Positions 21,778 through 28,735 of a DNA stretch of 38,617 nucleotides are shown piece after piece; the first letter of the stretch is position 1, and each line of letters begins with the position of its first letter. The notes beneath the pieces are model-generated. The model was not told where the DNA came from. It did not search any database and saw nothing but the letters and a program-made list of their open reading frames with translations. Position numbers and translations under genes: made by a program. The DNA is from a virus. Where the stretch lies: IMG/VR virus record IMGVR_UViG_3300032245_000616, positions 1 to 38,617 of that record. One strand, 5' to 3'.

Positions 21778-21929
21778 CGATTCTTGCTCTTGCCAGCTGC
21801 GTTGAGTGCGATCGCTACCATCTGCTCAAAGCTCCTGGCCTTACCTCCGGCCCCGCGCTCCTTGCCTTTCTTCTTATTATCCTTAATCAGTTCCCGCATG
21901 TTCTTCGATACGTTCTTTCCGAGTGGCAT
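21774..21929 (-). CDS. Small basic phage protein, 51 aa
   Basis: 51 aa beginning MPLGKNVSKNMRELIKDNKK and ending SFEQMVAIALNAAGKSKNR. Small basic proteins with this 'MPL-G-S-K ... Q-A-V-A-I-A-L-A-GKSK' layout are widespread in phages of many hosts, usually unannotated. The gene has an upstream AAGGA site and ends in a GTGA overlap with the next gene. Confidence 0.7.
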   Translation of the reverse strand: MPLGKNVSKNMRELIKDNKKKGKERGAGGKARSFEQMVAIALNAAGKSKNR

Positions 21930-21932
21930 AGT

Positions 21933-22223
21933 TTAGTTTCCTTTCTGTTTGTTGTTTACCGACATTGAGTGCATGAAGATTGGAGTCTGTTCACCGACGT
22001 ATGAACAGGCAATATTAAAATCAAAATATTCTTCCGCGTCATCGTTGCTCATTCCCTGCTCTTGCAGAATCTCAATGATCTTGCCTATGTCGTAGACCGC
22101 GCGGATCTTTTCACCAAACGGAATTGCGACTCCGACGAATGCCTTGTCGAGTCCGTCTGCCAACATCATTGTCTCCGCCTCTTCTCCGTACATCATGACC
22201 AATTCTTCAATATGTTCGTTCAT
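21933..22223 (-). CDS. Conserved small phage protein, 96 aa
   Basis: 96 aa from the ATG at 22223 (ATGA overlap). The core reads MLADGLDKAFVGVAIPFGEK, then YDIGKIIEILQEQGMSNDDA and EEYFDFNIACSYVGEQTPIF. Small proteins with this layout recur in early regions of unrelated phages. The function is not known to me. Confidence 0.7.
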   Translation of the reverse strand: MNEHIEELVMMYGEEAETMMLADGLDKAFVGVAIPFGEKIRAVYDIGKIIEILQEQGMSNDDAEEYFDFNIACSYVGEQTPIFMHSMSVNNKQKGN

Positions 22224-22810
22224 GCTGTCTCCTCCCCCACTACATCGTCCCAGGTCGCTTCCTCGCCATGCCAGGTCTCGCGCTGTCCGCGCAGCCACTT
22301 AGGCTTGTCGCCTGGTTTAGTAAAGCTCGACTCATTCCATAGGACATTGTTGCCCGGGACAACAGTCATGCGTCCGTTGTTTAGTCTAATGAAGTGGTGA
22401 GACTTAGTCTGCTCCGGGGCCATGGAGAATCCGTCTCCGTAAGGTTCAGCAGTAAACATGTATCTCCCAACCTCCCATGTCTTCTTGCTAGCGATCCACA
22501 CCCTGCAGGACAGACCCATCAGATATTCGTATTCGATCGTCGTAAAGTTCCACCCAAAACAATCCCACCTCTGCGCGTCGTTCAGATCCCAATCGGCAAT
22601 AGCTACCTCTCCATGAGCCAAGGCATGCAGTGGAAGTCCGCGGTAGATTGCCCCGCACTTCAACATGACAGTGCATCCCCAGGCCCGGCCAGGGATCGCG
22701 GTCAGCCCGAACCAGACAGCGTCATCTATCTCCTGCTTCACACCGTCCGACACAAATGCCATGTCGACCTTGACGTATAGGTGGCGAGGAAGGCTGGCTG
22801 CGTGGGTCAT
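22220..22810 (-). CDS. Hypothetical phage protein, 196 aa
   Basis: 196 aa; start and stop both overlap neighbours (ATGA). It is Trp-rich with strands such as GCTVMLKCGAIYRGLPLHAL and WDCFGWNFTTIEYEYLMGLS, then CRVWIASKKTWEVGRYMF and RMTVVPGNNVLWNESSF. This gives a compact beta-rich fold. No active-site motif or family is recognised. Confidence 0.7.
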   Translation of the reverse strand: MTHAASLPRHLYVKVDMAFVSDGVKQEIDDAVWFGLTAIPGRAWGCTVMLKCGAIYRGLPLHALAHGEVAIADWDLNDAQRWDCFGWNFTTIEYEYLMGLSCRVWIASKKTWEVGRYMFTAEPYGDGFSMAPEQTKSHHFIRLNNGRMTVVPGNNVLWNESSFTKPGDKPKWLRGQRETWHGEEATWDDVVGEETA

Positions 22811-22986
22811 TTGACCTTCTTCCGGGGCAAATTGTTCTTAACCTTCTTCCAAACTGACTCGTCCTTATCAAAGCCGAGAGACCAGTTCATGACCTTGTTG
22901 TAGATCGAATACCCATATCCAAACCGCATGAACGTCCTTGAGATCAAGTCTCCTATCCAATAAAAAGTCCAGGCTAGCGCTCTCAT
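22807..22986 (-). CDS. Small aromatic-rich protein, 59 aa
   Basis: 59 aa from the ATG at 22986, which overlaps the stop of the 26-aa gene (ATGA). It begins MRALAWTFYWIGDLISRTFM, a hydrophobic aromatic helix that may sit at the membrane, and ends with a very basic tail (KKVKNNLPRKKVK). The frame extends further up to 23112, but that part overlaps other genes and lacks coding character. Confidence 0.6.
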   Translation of the reverse strand: MRALAWTFYWIGDLISRTFMRFGYGYSIYNKVMNWSLGFDKDESVWKKVKNNLPRKKVK

Positions 22987-23063
22987 TTGTTCAGCTTGTC
23001 GCAGTACATGAGGAGTACTCCAAAGACAACCATCCAAAACATGATTATAAAGAAATCGCTCAT
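22983..23063 (-). CDS. Tiny 26-aa membrane peptide
   Basis: 26 codons starting at an ATG that overlaps the oxygenase stop (ATGA) and ending at a stop that overlaps the next start (ATGA). The sequence is one hydrophobic span (FFIIMFWMVVFGVLLMY) with a short charged end. Being coupled on both sides is good support for translation despite its size. Confidence 0.6.
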   Translation of the reverse strand: MSDFFIIMFWMVVFGVLLMYCDKLNK

Positions 23064-23623
23064 CGCCACTGTCCTCCAGTAAACCAGGCGACCAGCACCC
23101 ACCTGGAACCAAAGAACACTGGCAGTGCTTGGTGCCTGATGTAGGTGGGGAACATCGTTGCCGATCCCCGCTTCTTTACATCTTTCGCGTTATGCAAGTC
23201 GCACTCAACCCTGAGTCCTCCGCCCAGAAACTCTGATGGATCTGATAGATTGATCACCATGGTTAGCTTGCGATCGCTACCGTCGAAGCAGTCGAAGTGA
23301 GGCAGGAAAAACTGACCGGGCCTATAGCGCAGGATCTGCAGTTGCTGAATGCCTGTGATGTCAAACTTGTAGTGCTCTTCGTTTAGGTCGCTAGCGACAT
23401 TCCTCACCACTTCGTATAGCCACTTGTAATGTTCCGCGAACGGCACCCAGCAAGATGAGCATGTCCTGGTGAATGAAGACTTGGTCGTGCCGTCCTTCTT
23501 CATGACGTGGGATCTCCTCATGCCTATGACCTCGGCATCATCGCGAATCATATTGCACTGCCCCTGCGTCAACACGTCCGGCTCGCACACTGCTGTTAAA
23601 ATCTTTTGCTTAAACTGGTTCAT
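23060..23623 (-). CDS. 2-oxoglutarate/Fe(II) oxygenase, prolyl-4-hydroxylase-like
   Basis: 187 aa. The double-stranded beta-helix core shows the iron ligands: H109-x-D111 in FFLPHFDCFDG and the distal His164 in FPTYIRHQALPVFF, with Arg174 ten residues later in the place that binds 2-oxoglutarate. Strands LTMVINLSDP and EFLGGGLRVE match the prolyl-4-hydroxylase subgroup. Such enzymes hydroxylate Pro, Lys or other residues, and rarely bases. It lies downstream of two glycosyltransferase genes in one coupled run, so hydroxylation followed by glycosylation is possible; the substrate is unknown. Confidence 0.8.
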   Translation of the reverse strand: MNQFKQKILTAVCEPDVLTQGQCNMIRDDAEVIGMRRSHVMKKDGTTKSSFTRTCSSCWVPFAEHYKWLYEVVRNVASDLNEEHYKFDITGIQQLQILRYRPGQFFLPHFDCFDGSDRKLTMVINLSDPSEFLGGGLRVECDLHNAKDVKKRGSATMFPTYIRHQALPVFFGSRWVLVAWFTGGQWR

Positions 23624-23871
23624 TGCACCATCTCGTTTAGTGCAGCTTTCAAAGCGTACTGGAACAGAGCATCCTTGTCGCTCGCGATGTGGATGCGCCC
23701 GGCCTCAACGATTGATTCGTAGACATCCTTGTCCACGTCCAAGCCCAACTCATAGCAAACAACTTTCTTCTCAGAAATTATTTTGATCAGACCTGTTTTA
23801 GGTTTGCTTGGATTTCCTTTGTCTTTGCTAGGATATCTTCTGGCTTGATTGATTTTAGAACGTTGCACCAT
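23620..23871 (-). CDS. Small hypothetical protein between glycosyltransferase and oxygenase
   Basis: 83 aa from ATG at 23871, which has a strong AAGGAG site seven bases upstream even though it overlaps the preceding gene by 85 bases. The N-terminal 25 residues are basic; the rest reads KIISEKKVVCYELGLDVDKD, then YESIVEAGRIHIASDKDALF, a small alpha/beta unit. The stop overlaps the oxygenase start (ATGA). No family recognised. Confidence 0.65.
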   Translation of the reverse strand: MVQRSKINQARRYPSKDKGNPSKPKTGLIKIISEKKVVCYELGLDVDKDVYESIVEAGRIHIASDKDALFQYALKAALNEMVQ

Positions 23872-24851
23872 TTGGGTTCTCCTTTTATCGCGTTGACTGC
23901 ATCTTTACATTTGTCCTTGGGTTGCTCGTACACCGAGCATGGGGCGTGGGGACAAACATCTTTAGGGAAGATTGACTTCACATACTTGTAGTACTTCGAG
24001 GTGTGCTCAGGTCCGTAAGGTCCGTACAGCCCTACGGTTGGCGCGTCGAATACCGCGGTCATGTGCATGATTGCCGACTCCGGGCAAACTGCCATGTCGC
24101 AACGCGCGGCCAGGTGCAACAGCGTCCTAACATTGCGCAGTCTTCCCTGCAGATTGATTAGCCTATTGTGCGTGACGGATAAGGGAGGATCGTCGTGGCC
24201 TACTGCGACAACGTGCCAATCCTTATTCTCCTTTAGGAACGACTTGATGAATAGTCCTGCCTCGTAGGTTGGGTAGCTCTTCCACAGGCTAGATCCACTG
24301 ATCGAATAAAGTAGGAATGGTCCGGCAACGTCGAATCCAACCGTAGCAAGTTCATGCTGATCCTTTTCCATCAGCTTTGCGTATGGCTTCTTAAACTGAT
24401 CGTCAACCTCTACGCCCCAGGATCTGTAGACGTAGTCATACACGTTTCCGTCTAGGTGTGCGGTCTTCGACAAGATATCGTCAAGACAGACGTGGCCTTT
24501 GTACGACTTCCAGGTGGCGATTGTGGGTGCTAGCGGTAGCGCCCTGACTCCTGCAAATCCTTCCCACAATCCAAGATGACGTTGGGGAACGTAGACATCG
24601 ATCCTTCCGTCTCCCTCGTAGTGTTGCATTGCCCTGGCGATGCCCATGGCGATGAACTGATCCCCGATCGCCCCGCCCCGGTACAGGCAAGCGTATCCTC
24701 CGGAGGCACAACCAACCCTGTACGGTATCGTGTACGCGTCTGCATGTGTGCCGGGTATCCCGCGGACTTCATCCGGGACTACGATTGAATCGTGCGGATG
24801 GTGGAGCCGATCGTCCAACATCATGGGATCTTTTAGGGTCAATATTCTCAT
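23787..24851 (-). CDS. GT9 (heptosyltransferase)-like glycosyltransferase
   Basis: 354 aa. It shows the GT9 layout: ACLYRGGAIGDQFIAMGIAR near residue 55 (the nucleotide-fold G-rich loop), HVVAVGHDDPPLSV in the second domain, and AARCDMAVCPESAIMHMTAV, then DAPTVGLYGPYGPEH, for sugar-nucleotide binding. Family members add heptose or other sugars to lipopolysaccharide. A phage copy could alter host surface sugars, virion proteins or DNA. The start overlaps the GT8-like stop (ATGA), so the two are made together. Confidence 0.75.
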   Translation of the reverse strand: MRILTLKDPMMLDDRLHHPHDSIVVPDEVRGIPGTHADAYTIPYRVGCASGGYACLYRGGAIGDQFIAMGIARAMQHYEGDGRIDVYVPQRHLGLWEGFAGVRALPLAPTIATWKSYKGHVCLDDILSKTAHLDGNVYDYVYRSWGVEVDDQFKKPYAKLMEKDQHELATVGFDVAGPFLLYSISGSSLWKSYPTYEAGLFIKSFLKENKDWHVVAVGHDDPPLSVTHNRLINLQGRLRNVRTLLHLAARCDMAVCPESAIMHMTAVFDAPTVGLYGPYGPEHTSKYYKYVKSIFPKDVCPHAPCSVYEQPKDKCKDAVNAIKGEPKWCNVLKSIKPEDILAKTKEIQANLKQV

Positions 24852-25492
24852 GGTAATACCTTGTCCATTTCCTCAATCCACTTTGCCCTGGCATCTCCGT
24901 AGATCCCGGCTGCGTGTGGCATGAAACCATCCGACTGCTTCTTGTCTTTAGGCGTGTTGATCTCCATCGCGTTCCATTCCCAACTCAGGAAACGGATAGA
25001 GTAACCGAGCATTCTGGCCCGGTAGTTTGTGAAAGTCTGCTCGGGGAATGCGAATGGGGCGTACACGAAATTGGCCCAGGCGCCTGCATGTTGCTTATCG
25101 CAAACCATGACTCCGGTATTAAAGTATCCTTGCGTCCACCTAACCGATCCGAGCAGTGCCTGGGATAGAATCATCTCGTTCGCCCGACCCCAATGTAGCT
25201 GGTCGCCGTGAGGAGCGTCGGCACAAGCGTAGAAGTGTCCGTGAGGGAAAGTCTCGAATGGGTTTACGCACTCGCGCGAAATCAATACATCGCTGTCAAC
25301 GAACAGAGTCCTGTCAGCATTCTGCACCGCGTCGACTAACGACATCTTGGCTAGCAGTCCGATCGGCTTCTCCGGCTTGATGACTACAAGATCTGCGCCC
25401 CAGCGCGTCGACGCCTCTTTTATCCTAGGGAGGGAATGCTTCTCAAACCATTCCGGCAACTGGCAACTAACCGTTACTATTTGCTTCTTCAT
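24848..25492 (-). CDS. GT8-like glycosyltransferase
   Basis: 214 aa from the ATG at 25492 (MKKQIVTVSCQLPEW); the frame extends upstream but that part lies over other genes. The metal and nucleotide-sugar site is the D66-S-D68 motif in RTLFVDSDVLISRE. Family features follow: WTQGYFNTGVMVCDKQHAG and the late His193 in GFMPHAAGIYGD. GT8-type enzymes transfer glucose or galactose with retention. It forms a coupled pair with the GT9-like gene and overlaps its upstream neighbour by 26 bases. Confidence 0.75.
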   Translation of the reverse strand: MKKQIVTVSCQLPEWFEKHSLPRIKEASTRWGADLVVIKPEKPIGLLAKMSLVDAVQNADRTLFVDSDVLISRECVNPFETFPHGHFYACADAPHGDQLHWGRANEMILSQALLGSVRWTQGYFNTGVMVCDKQHAGAWANFVYAPFAFPEQTFTNYRARMLGYSIRFLSWEWNAMEINTPKDKKQSDGFMPHAAGIYGDARAKWIEEMDKVLP

Positions 25493-25619
25493 GAATCCCG
25501 GCCTCCTTAATTGCCTTCGCCAGCCCCTCCGGGACAATCTCAATCCTTCCGGTGGAATCAAAGATATCTCCGTTTGAAGTCACTGCGTAGTATCTTTCAC
25601 CCCACTGGACGTAGATCAT
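25467..25619 (-). CDS. Small hypothetical protein, 50 aa
   Basis: 50 aa from the ATG at 25619 (ATGA overlap). It has two strand pairs (MIYVQWGERYYAVTSNGDIF) and a helix (EGLAKAIKEAGIHEEA). The upstream extension of the frame overlaps another gene and looks non-coding. Function unknown. Confidence 0.6.
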   Translation of the reverse strand: MIYVQWGERYYAVTSNGDIFDSTGRIEIVPEGLAKAIKEAGIHEEANSNG

Positions 25620-25813
25620 GTTGCCTTCCTCTCCTCCATAAATCTCTGGATGATTTGATGCAACCGATAGTTTTCCCAGGACAGATACTCCATAATGCGC
25701 TCCACTCTTGTCGACTCGTCCTTGTGGAGAAACACTGCTAGCGGGTCCTCCCATGTTGTTGTCTCCGGGCCGATATGTATGCTGGTGCTATTTGTTGTCA
25801 CGGATTTTGTCAA
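25616..25813 (-). CDS. Small hypothetical protein, up to 65 aa
   Basis: TTG at 25813 or GTG at 25801 could start it; neither has a strong ribosome site, so the start is uncertain. The second half is a charged helix (ESTRVERIMEYLSWENYRLH). Its stop overlaps the start of the 50-aa gene (ATGA), which supports its reality. No family recognised. Confidence 0.5.
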   Translation of the reverse strand: MTKSVTTNSTSIHIGPETTTWEDPLAVFLHKDESTRVERIMEYLSWENYRLHQIIQRFMEERKAT

Positions 25814-25919
25814 TTTTTTCGATTGCGATCATGCTCACCCAAACTAGTGGCGCAAGTACAATCACAATAGTTGTGATTAATCCAATTAAGAATATCAACT
25901 CAATTACACGCCCAGCCAT
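25788..25919 (-). CDS. Small membrane protein, 43 aa
   Basis: 43 aa starting at an ATG that overlaps the upstream stop (TAATG). Most of it is one membrane span (ELIFLIGLITTIVIVLAPLV) followed by a short charged tail (EKIDKIRDNK). Small single-span proteins like this occur in phage early regions; the role is unknown. The longer frame up to 25997 is not supported. Confidence 0.65.
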   Translation of the reverse strand: MAGRVIELIFLIGLITTIVIVLAPLVWVSMIAIEKIDKIRDNK

Positions 25920-26284
25920 TAATGTATCTTCCCTTCCTTGGCCTTGTAGAGCGTGAACACGGCCCGAACCAGTGCTCGCTCCAGGTGATCGATACAAGTT
26001 TCGCCGGAACCATCCGGAGAAGACGTGTTGCCATCGATCTGTTGCATTGCCCGGGTCATGTGGGCAATTGCCCTATCCGAGTTGTAGCGGAGCGAATTTT
26101 TGTGGAACCATTCTCCAAACCTGGACTTGTTTGACCCCCGGTTCATGATCTTTCTGATCACACCGCTCGCATAGGTGGCTACGTCTTCGATCGTTGGTTC
26201 TGTATGGTCCTTGACCGGGAGCCCCTCCTGGAGCTCGCGGACTGCTGTGCCCAGCGAATTGATTGCTTCCATGATTGATTCCAT
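25919..26284 (-). CDS. Hypothetical phage protein, 121 aa
   Basis: 121 aa starting two bases after the upstream stop. The last 55 residues (DRAIAHMTRAMQQIDGNTSS then IDHLERALVRAVFTLYKAK) resemble the 'DxxxRH...DHLxHA' pattern seen in several uncharacterised phage proteins, some linked to nucleotide metabolism. I cannot place it in a known enzyme family. It is one of a run of small early genes. Confidence 0.65.
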   Translation of the reverse strand: MESIMEAINSLGTAVRELQEGLPVKDHTEPTIEDVATYASGVIRKIMNRGSNKSRFGEWFHKNSLRYNSDRAIAHMTRAMQQIDGNTSSPDGSGETCIDHLERALVRAVFTLYKAKEGKIH

Positions 26285-26285
26285 A

Positions 26286-26558
26286 TTAGCAGTCCCACTT
26301 TCTCAGGCTTTTATTGATCCTGCTGTTAGGGTCCCGGGCAGTCTTAGCCGAGGTCAACTTCTTCTTCATGCCCGACATGCGAGCACAAAAAGATTTGCGC
26401 CTCGCAGCTGATGTTTCAGATCGGGCAGCCTGCTTCCTACTGACCGGGGCCTTCAGATTCCCGCCTGTAGACTGATTGTAGCTACGACGTCCGGCCTCAT
26501 TTAGACCACCTTCCGGGTTCTTGCCTAGAGCTCTTTGCCATGCTGGACTATCGGCCAT
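26286..26558 (-). CDS. Small conserved phage protein (DUF6321-like)
   Basis: 90 aa from the ATG at 26558, which has an AAGGAGG site directly upstream. The pattern WQRALGKNPEGGLNEAGRRS, then YNQSTGGNLKAPV, ARRKSFCARMSGM and a C-terminal LRKWDC is a small family found in many phages, to my recollection labelled DUF6321. It is basic with conserved Cys and Trp; a nucleic-acid link is possible. The family name is from memory and needs a search. Confidence 0.75.
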   Translation of the reverse strand: MADSPAWQRALGKNPEGGLNEAGRRSYNQSTGGNLKAPVSRKQAARSETSAARRKSFCARMSGMKKKLTSAKTARDPNSRINKSLRKWDC

Positions 26559-26706
26559 AACCAACCTCCTTTGCTGTTAGTTTTGACTGCTCAAATGCTT
26601 TCGCAGTTGGAGCTCCTTTAGAGCCGGGTTTCCTCATTCTCTCTTTTGAGCCAGCCTTAATTCTTGCCCTCTTTTTGTGTATGTTCGCGTATAGTCCTGG
26701 TTTCAT
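26548..26706 (-). CDS. Small basic phage protein, 52 aa
   Basis: 52 aa starting MKPGLYANIHKKRARIKAGS and including MRKPGSKGAPTAKAFEQSKL. This 'GLYANIH-K-R ... MRKPG-KGAPTAKAF' type is common beside the DUF6321-like gene in phages. It has a good RBS (AAGGAG) and its end encloses the RBS of the next gene. Highly basic; function unknown. Confidence 0.75.
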   Translation of the reverse strand: MKPGLYANIHKKRARIKAGSKERMRKPGSKGAPTAKAFEQSKLTAKEVGYGR

Positions 26707-26723
26707 TTTTATTACTCCTTTTG

Positions 26724-27596
26724 TTAAGCCACACCTTTTGGTTTGAATTTCTTGTCAAAGCACCACAACGCCAGGCAGTGCTGAAAAGCACTCCAGCCAT
26801 CCTCCAACTCCTGCTCGCTCCACTTGTAAACAAACGGAGCGGACGGAGTCTTGGACGATAGTATCACCGACATGCAGTGCACTTCTTTGCCCAGGGCCTT
26901 CCTATAGGCCCCTAGTTGCATTGCGTCGTGTGGGTACACCGGGCGCCTGGATGCTGTCACCTTCTCCGGGTCGAACGATCTGTTCTTCAGATCGATTAGG
27001 CATGTGCCATACTCGGAGTGATCGATCAGTGCGTCTGCCTTTCCGGCATATCCAGCACCGACCAGCACTTTTTCTTCCCAATGCGCCTTGACAACCTGGG
27101 AATTGATCCACTCCACCATGTGCTCTGCAAATGGGAGGAGATCCTCGCGAATCTCAATATCCTTTATGGATACAGGCTCCTTCTTTTCGCGTAGCAGTGG
27201 TAGCAACCTCTCCTGGACGTCGTGCATAGCAGTGCCATGGTTCGACGCTTTCTTAGTCACTGCCTTGCTCAATTCCTCAACTGCCGAGGCCCAATCTTCC
27301 AGGGACTCACCGGGAAGTCTCGGGCGCTCGTCGGCTGCGAGTAGGACCTGGGTTATTTTCCAGGCGTTGAGTTGTGGGGCGTCCTTCACTTTCATCACTG
27401 AAGTGACCGACGGTAGCAAATCAATTCCCTCCTTGGCTAGCTTCCTCACGTCGCGGAGCGTTGTTGGGCGATCGCGCCCTTCAGCGTCCGGGACCGTGTG
27501 GAAAGCCTCTCCGTCAGTCGAGTACCAGTGCGCGGAGAATTCCGCGGACACTAATCTCGTCGGTGTTTCCGAATAAGTAGAGAGTTCCAGTGCCAT
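26724..27596 (-). CDS. PD-(D/E)XK exonuclease, RecB/Cas4-like
   Basis: 290 aa from the ATG at 27596, which overlaps the SSB-like stop by one base (TAATG). Motifs in order: NHGTAMHDVQ (about residues 119-126), GYAGKADALI with the acidic Asp188, TCLIDLKNRS with D202-x-K204, and DAMQLGAYRKAL with the conserved Gln227. This is the RecB-type nuclease core that binds two metal ions and degrades DNA ends. With the SSB-like partner next door it could form a recombination or end-processing pair. No annealing protein is seen. Confidence 0.75.
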   Translation of the reverse strand: MALELSTYSETPTRLVSAEFSAHWYSTDGEAFHTVPDAEGRDRPTTLRDVRKLAKEGIDLLPSVTSVMKVKDAPQLNAWKITQVLLAADERPRLPGESLEDWASAVEELSKAVTKKASNHGTAMHDVQERLLPLLREKKEPVSIKDIEIREDLLPFAEHMVEWINSQVVKAHWEEKVLVGAGYAGKADALIDHSEYGTCLIDLKNRSFDPEKVTASRRPVYPHDAMQLGAYRKALGKEVHCMSVILSSKTPSAPFVYKWSEQELEDGWSAFQHCLALWCFDKKFKPKGVA

Positions 27597-28213
27597 TAGA
27601 ACGGTGCTCCGTCGTCGGTCGCCGCGGTAGATTTGACTCCACCGAGCTCTTTCGACAGAAGGACTTTTTCCTGTAGCCACTTCGGCAAGTTGGTAAACTC
27701 GCCACCCTGGCCCTGCTCAATCTCATACGAGATAAGATTGTTTACGCGCTCAGGAACGACCATGCCTTTGGGCAATTTGGATGCCGATCCGATCGCAGCG
27801 TAGGTCTTGCCGGACGTCTGGCTAACCTTGTGAACTACGTTGAGCAGTGCCGACTTCCCAAGGAAGTCTGTCACCTTGAATGAGGCAAGTTGCTTCGCGT
27901 TGAGCGCTGATCCGAGCCAGCCCTCAACAAACTTCCGAAGCGACGCCTTCGGTCCGATCGACGCGGTAAACTCCGCGGAACAGACCAACGGCTTTTTGAT
28001 GATGGTGACCTTGCCATTCTCTACTTGTTCAAAGTCGTCGTTCTGGTCGCAGACTTCAAACCCGATCCGGATCTTCTTCAACTCCTTCGTCTCGCCTTGG
28101 TAGGTGCTCTTCTGAGTACCCATGTCAACGACCGAATAACAGATTGCGGGATGCGCTCCCGCTTCTACGATCGGTCTTTCTTTTGTGCTTTTCTCGCTGA
28201 GTACTAATGCCAT
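27596..28213 (-). CDS. SSB-like / phage replication ssDNA-binding protein
   Basis: 205 aa. The central 120 residues are strand-rich (HPAICYSVVDMGTQKSTYQG, then KKIRIGFEVCDQNDDFEQVE and GKSALLNVVHKV), consistent with an OB-like fold. The end TAATDDGAPF is an acidic tip with a final Phe like bacterial SSB tails that recruit partner enzymes. This type of protein regularly sits before phage exonucleases. The start at 28213 has an AAAGGAG site upstream. Confidence 0.65.
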   Translation of the reverse strand: MALVLSEKSTKERPIVEAGAHPAICYSVVDMGTQKSTYQGETKELKKIRIGFEVCDQNDDFEQVENGKVTIIKKPLVCSAEFTASIGPKASLRKFVEGWLGSALNAKQLASFKVTDFLGKSALLNVVHKVSQTSGKTYAAIGSASKLPKGMVVPERVNNLISYEIEQGQGGEFTNLPKWLQEKVLLSKELGGVKSTAATDDGAPF

Positions 28214-28226
28214 ATGTGTGTCTCCT

Positions 28227-28640
28227 TTATGGTTTATTTGGGTTTATCTGAGGTGAAGTCTGACGAATGTCTTTTGCGTGTGCGACTGCTGGCAACACGA
28301 TTGGAAGACTATTGTTTACTAGATCGATCCAATCCTTAAATTTCATTGTGACGTGCCATTCGGTTTGATTTCTTCGATGACAGACAATAGGCGTCTTAGC
28401 AGTTTTTGAATCGTTGGCAGACTGTTGCATCCAGTCATAAATTTTGGTTTGCTGGCAGTACTTAACCTCGATATGGAAGGGCCAGAATTCTGATTCGACC
28501 AGTACGTCACTAGCTCCGCCATCCGGAGACCCGCAGAATTGCTGGGCGCGCCTAGCCTTCCATCCAGCCTCACTGAGCAGGCTTGATACCTCGCGTTCAC
28601 CGCGTTTCCCCTTGTTGCGTGACATCTTTCCTCCGCCCAT
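28227..28640 (-). CDS. PD-(D/E)XK endonuclease, Holliday-junction-resolvase-like
   Basis: 137 aa from ATG at 28640 (AAGGAGGTCACC just upstream; ATG at 28625 also has a GGAGG). Motifs: KGKRGEREVSSLLSEAGWKA (Glu17), GGASDVLVES (Asp45) and FHIEVKYC (E58-x-K60), the three catalytic positions of Hjc-type resolvases. It may cut branched DNA during phage replication or packaging. It is the second of the two nuclease genes that open the early region. Confidence 0.75.
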   Translation of the reverse strand: MGGGKMSRNKGKRGEREVSSLLSEAGWKARRAQQFCGSPDGGASDVLVESEFWPFHIEVKYCQQTKIYDWMQQSANDSKTAKTPIVCHRRNQTEWHVTMKFKDWIDLVNNSLPIVLPAVAHAKDIRQTSPQINPNKP

Positions 28641-28671
28641 GGTGACCTCCTTGTTTCAAGATCACCGGACT

Positions 28672-28689
28672 CTGCCAGAAACATGGCAG
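28672..28689 (-). promoter_or_regulatory. Short inverted repeat before the resolvase-like gene
   Basis: CTGCCA (28672-28677) and TGGCAG (28684-28689) face each other across six bases in the 95-base gap between two genes. A TTGACC on the minus strand (28697-28692) lies just upstream, but no convincing -10 box follows at the right distance. It may be a small operator or a hairpin in the message; evidence is weak. Confidence 0.3.
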
Positions 28690-28735
28690 TCAGGTCAATA
28701 CATTATTTTGGGGGATTATTAATTAGCTTGACTTG

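Noticed and set aside
28692-28735. Sigma70 promoter for the early operon
   Set aside because: TTGACC is present, but the sequence 16-18 bases downstream does not resemble a -10 box.
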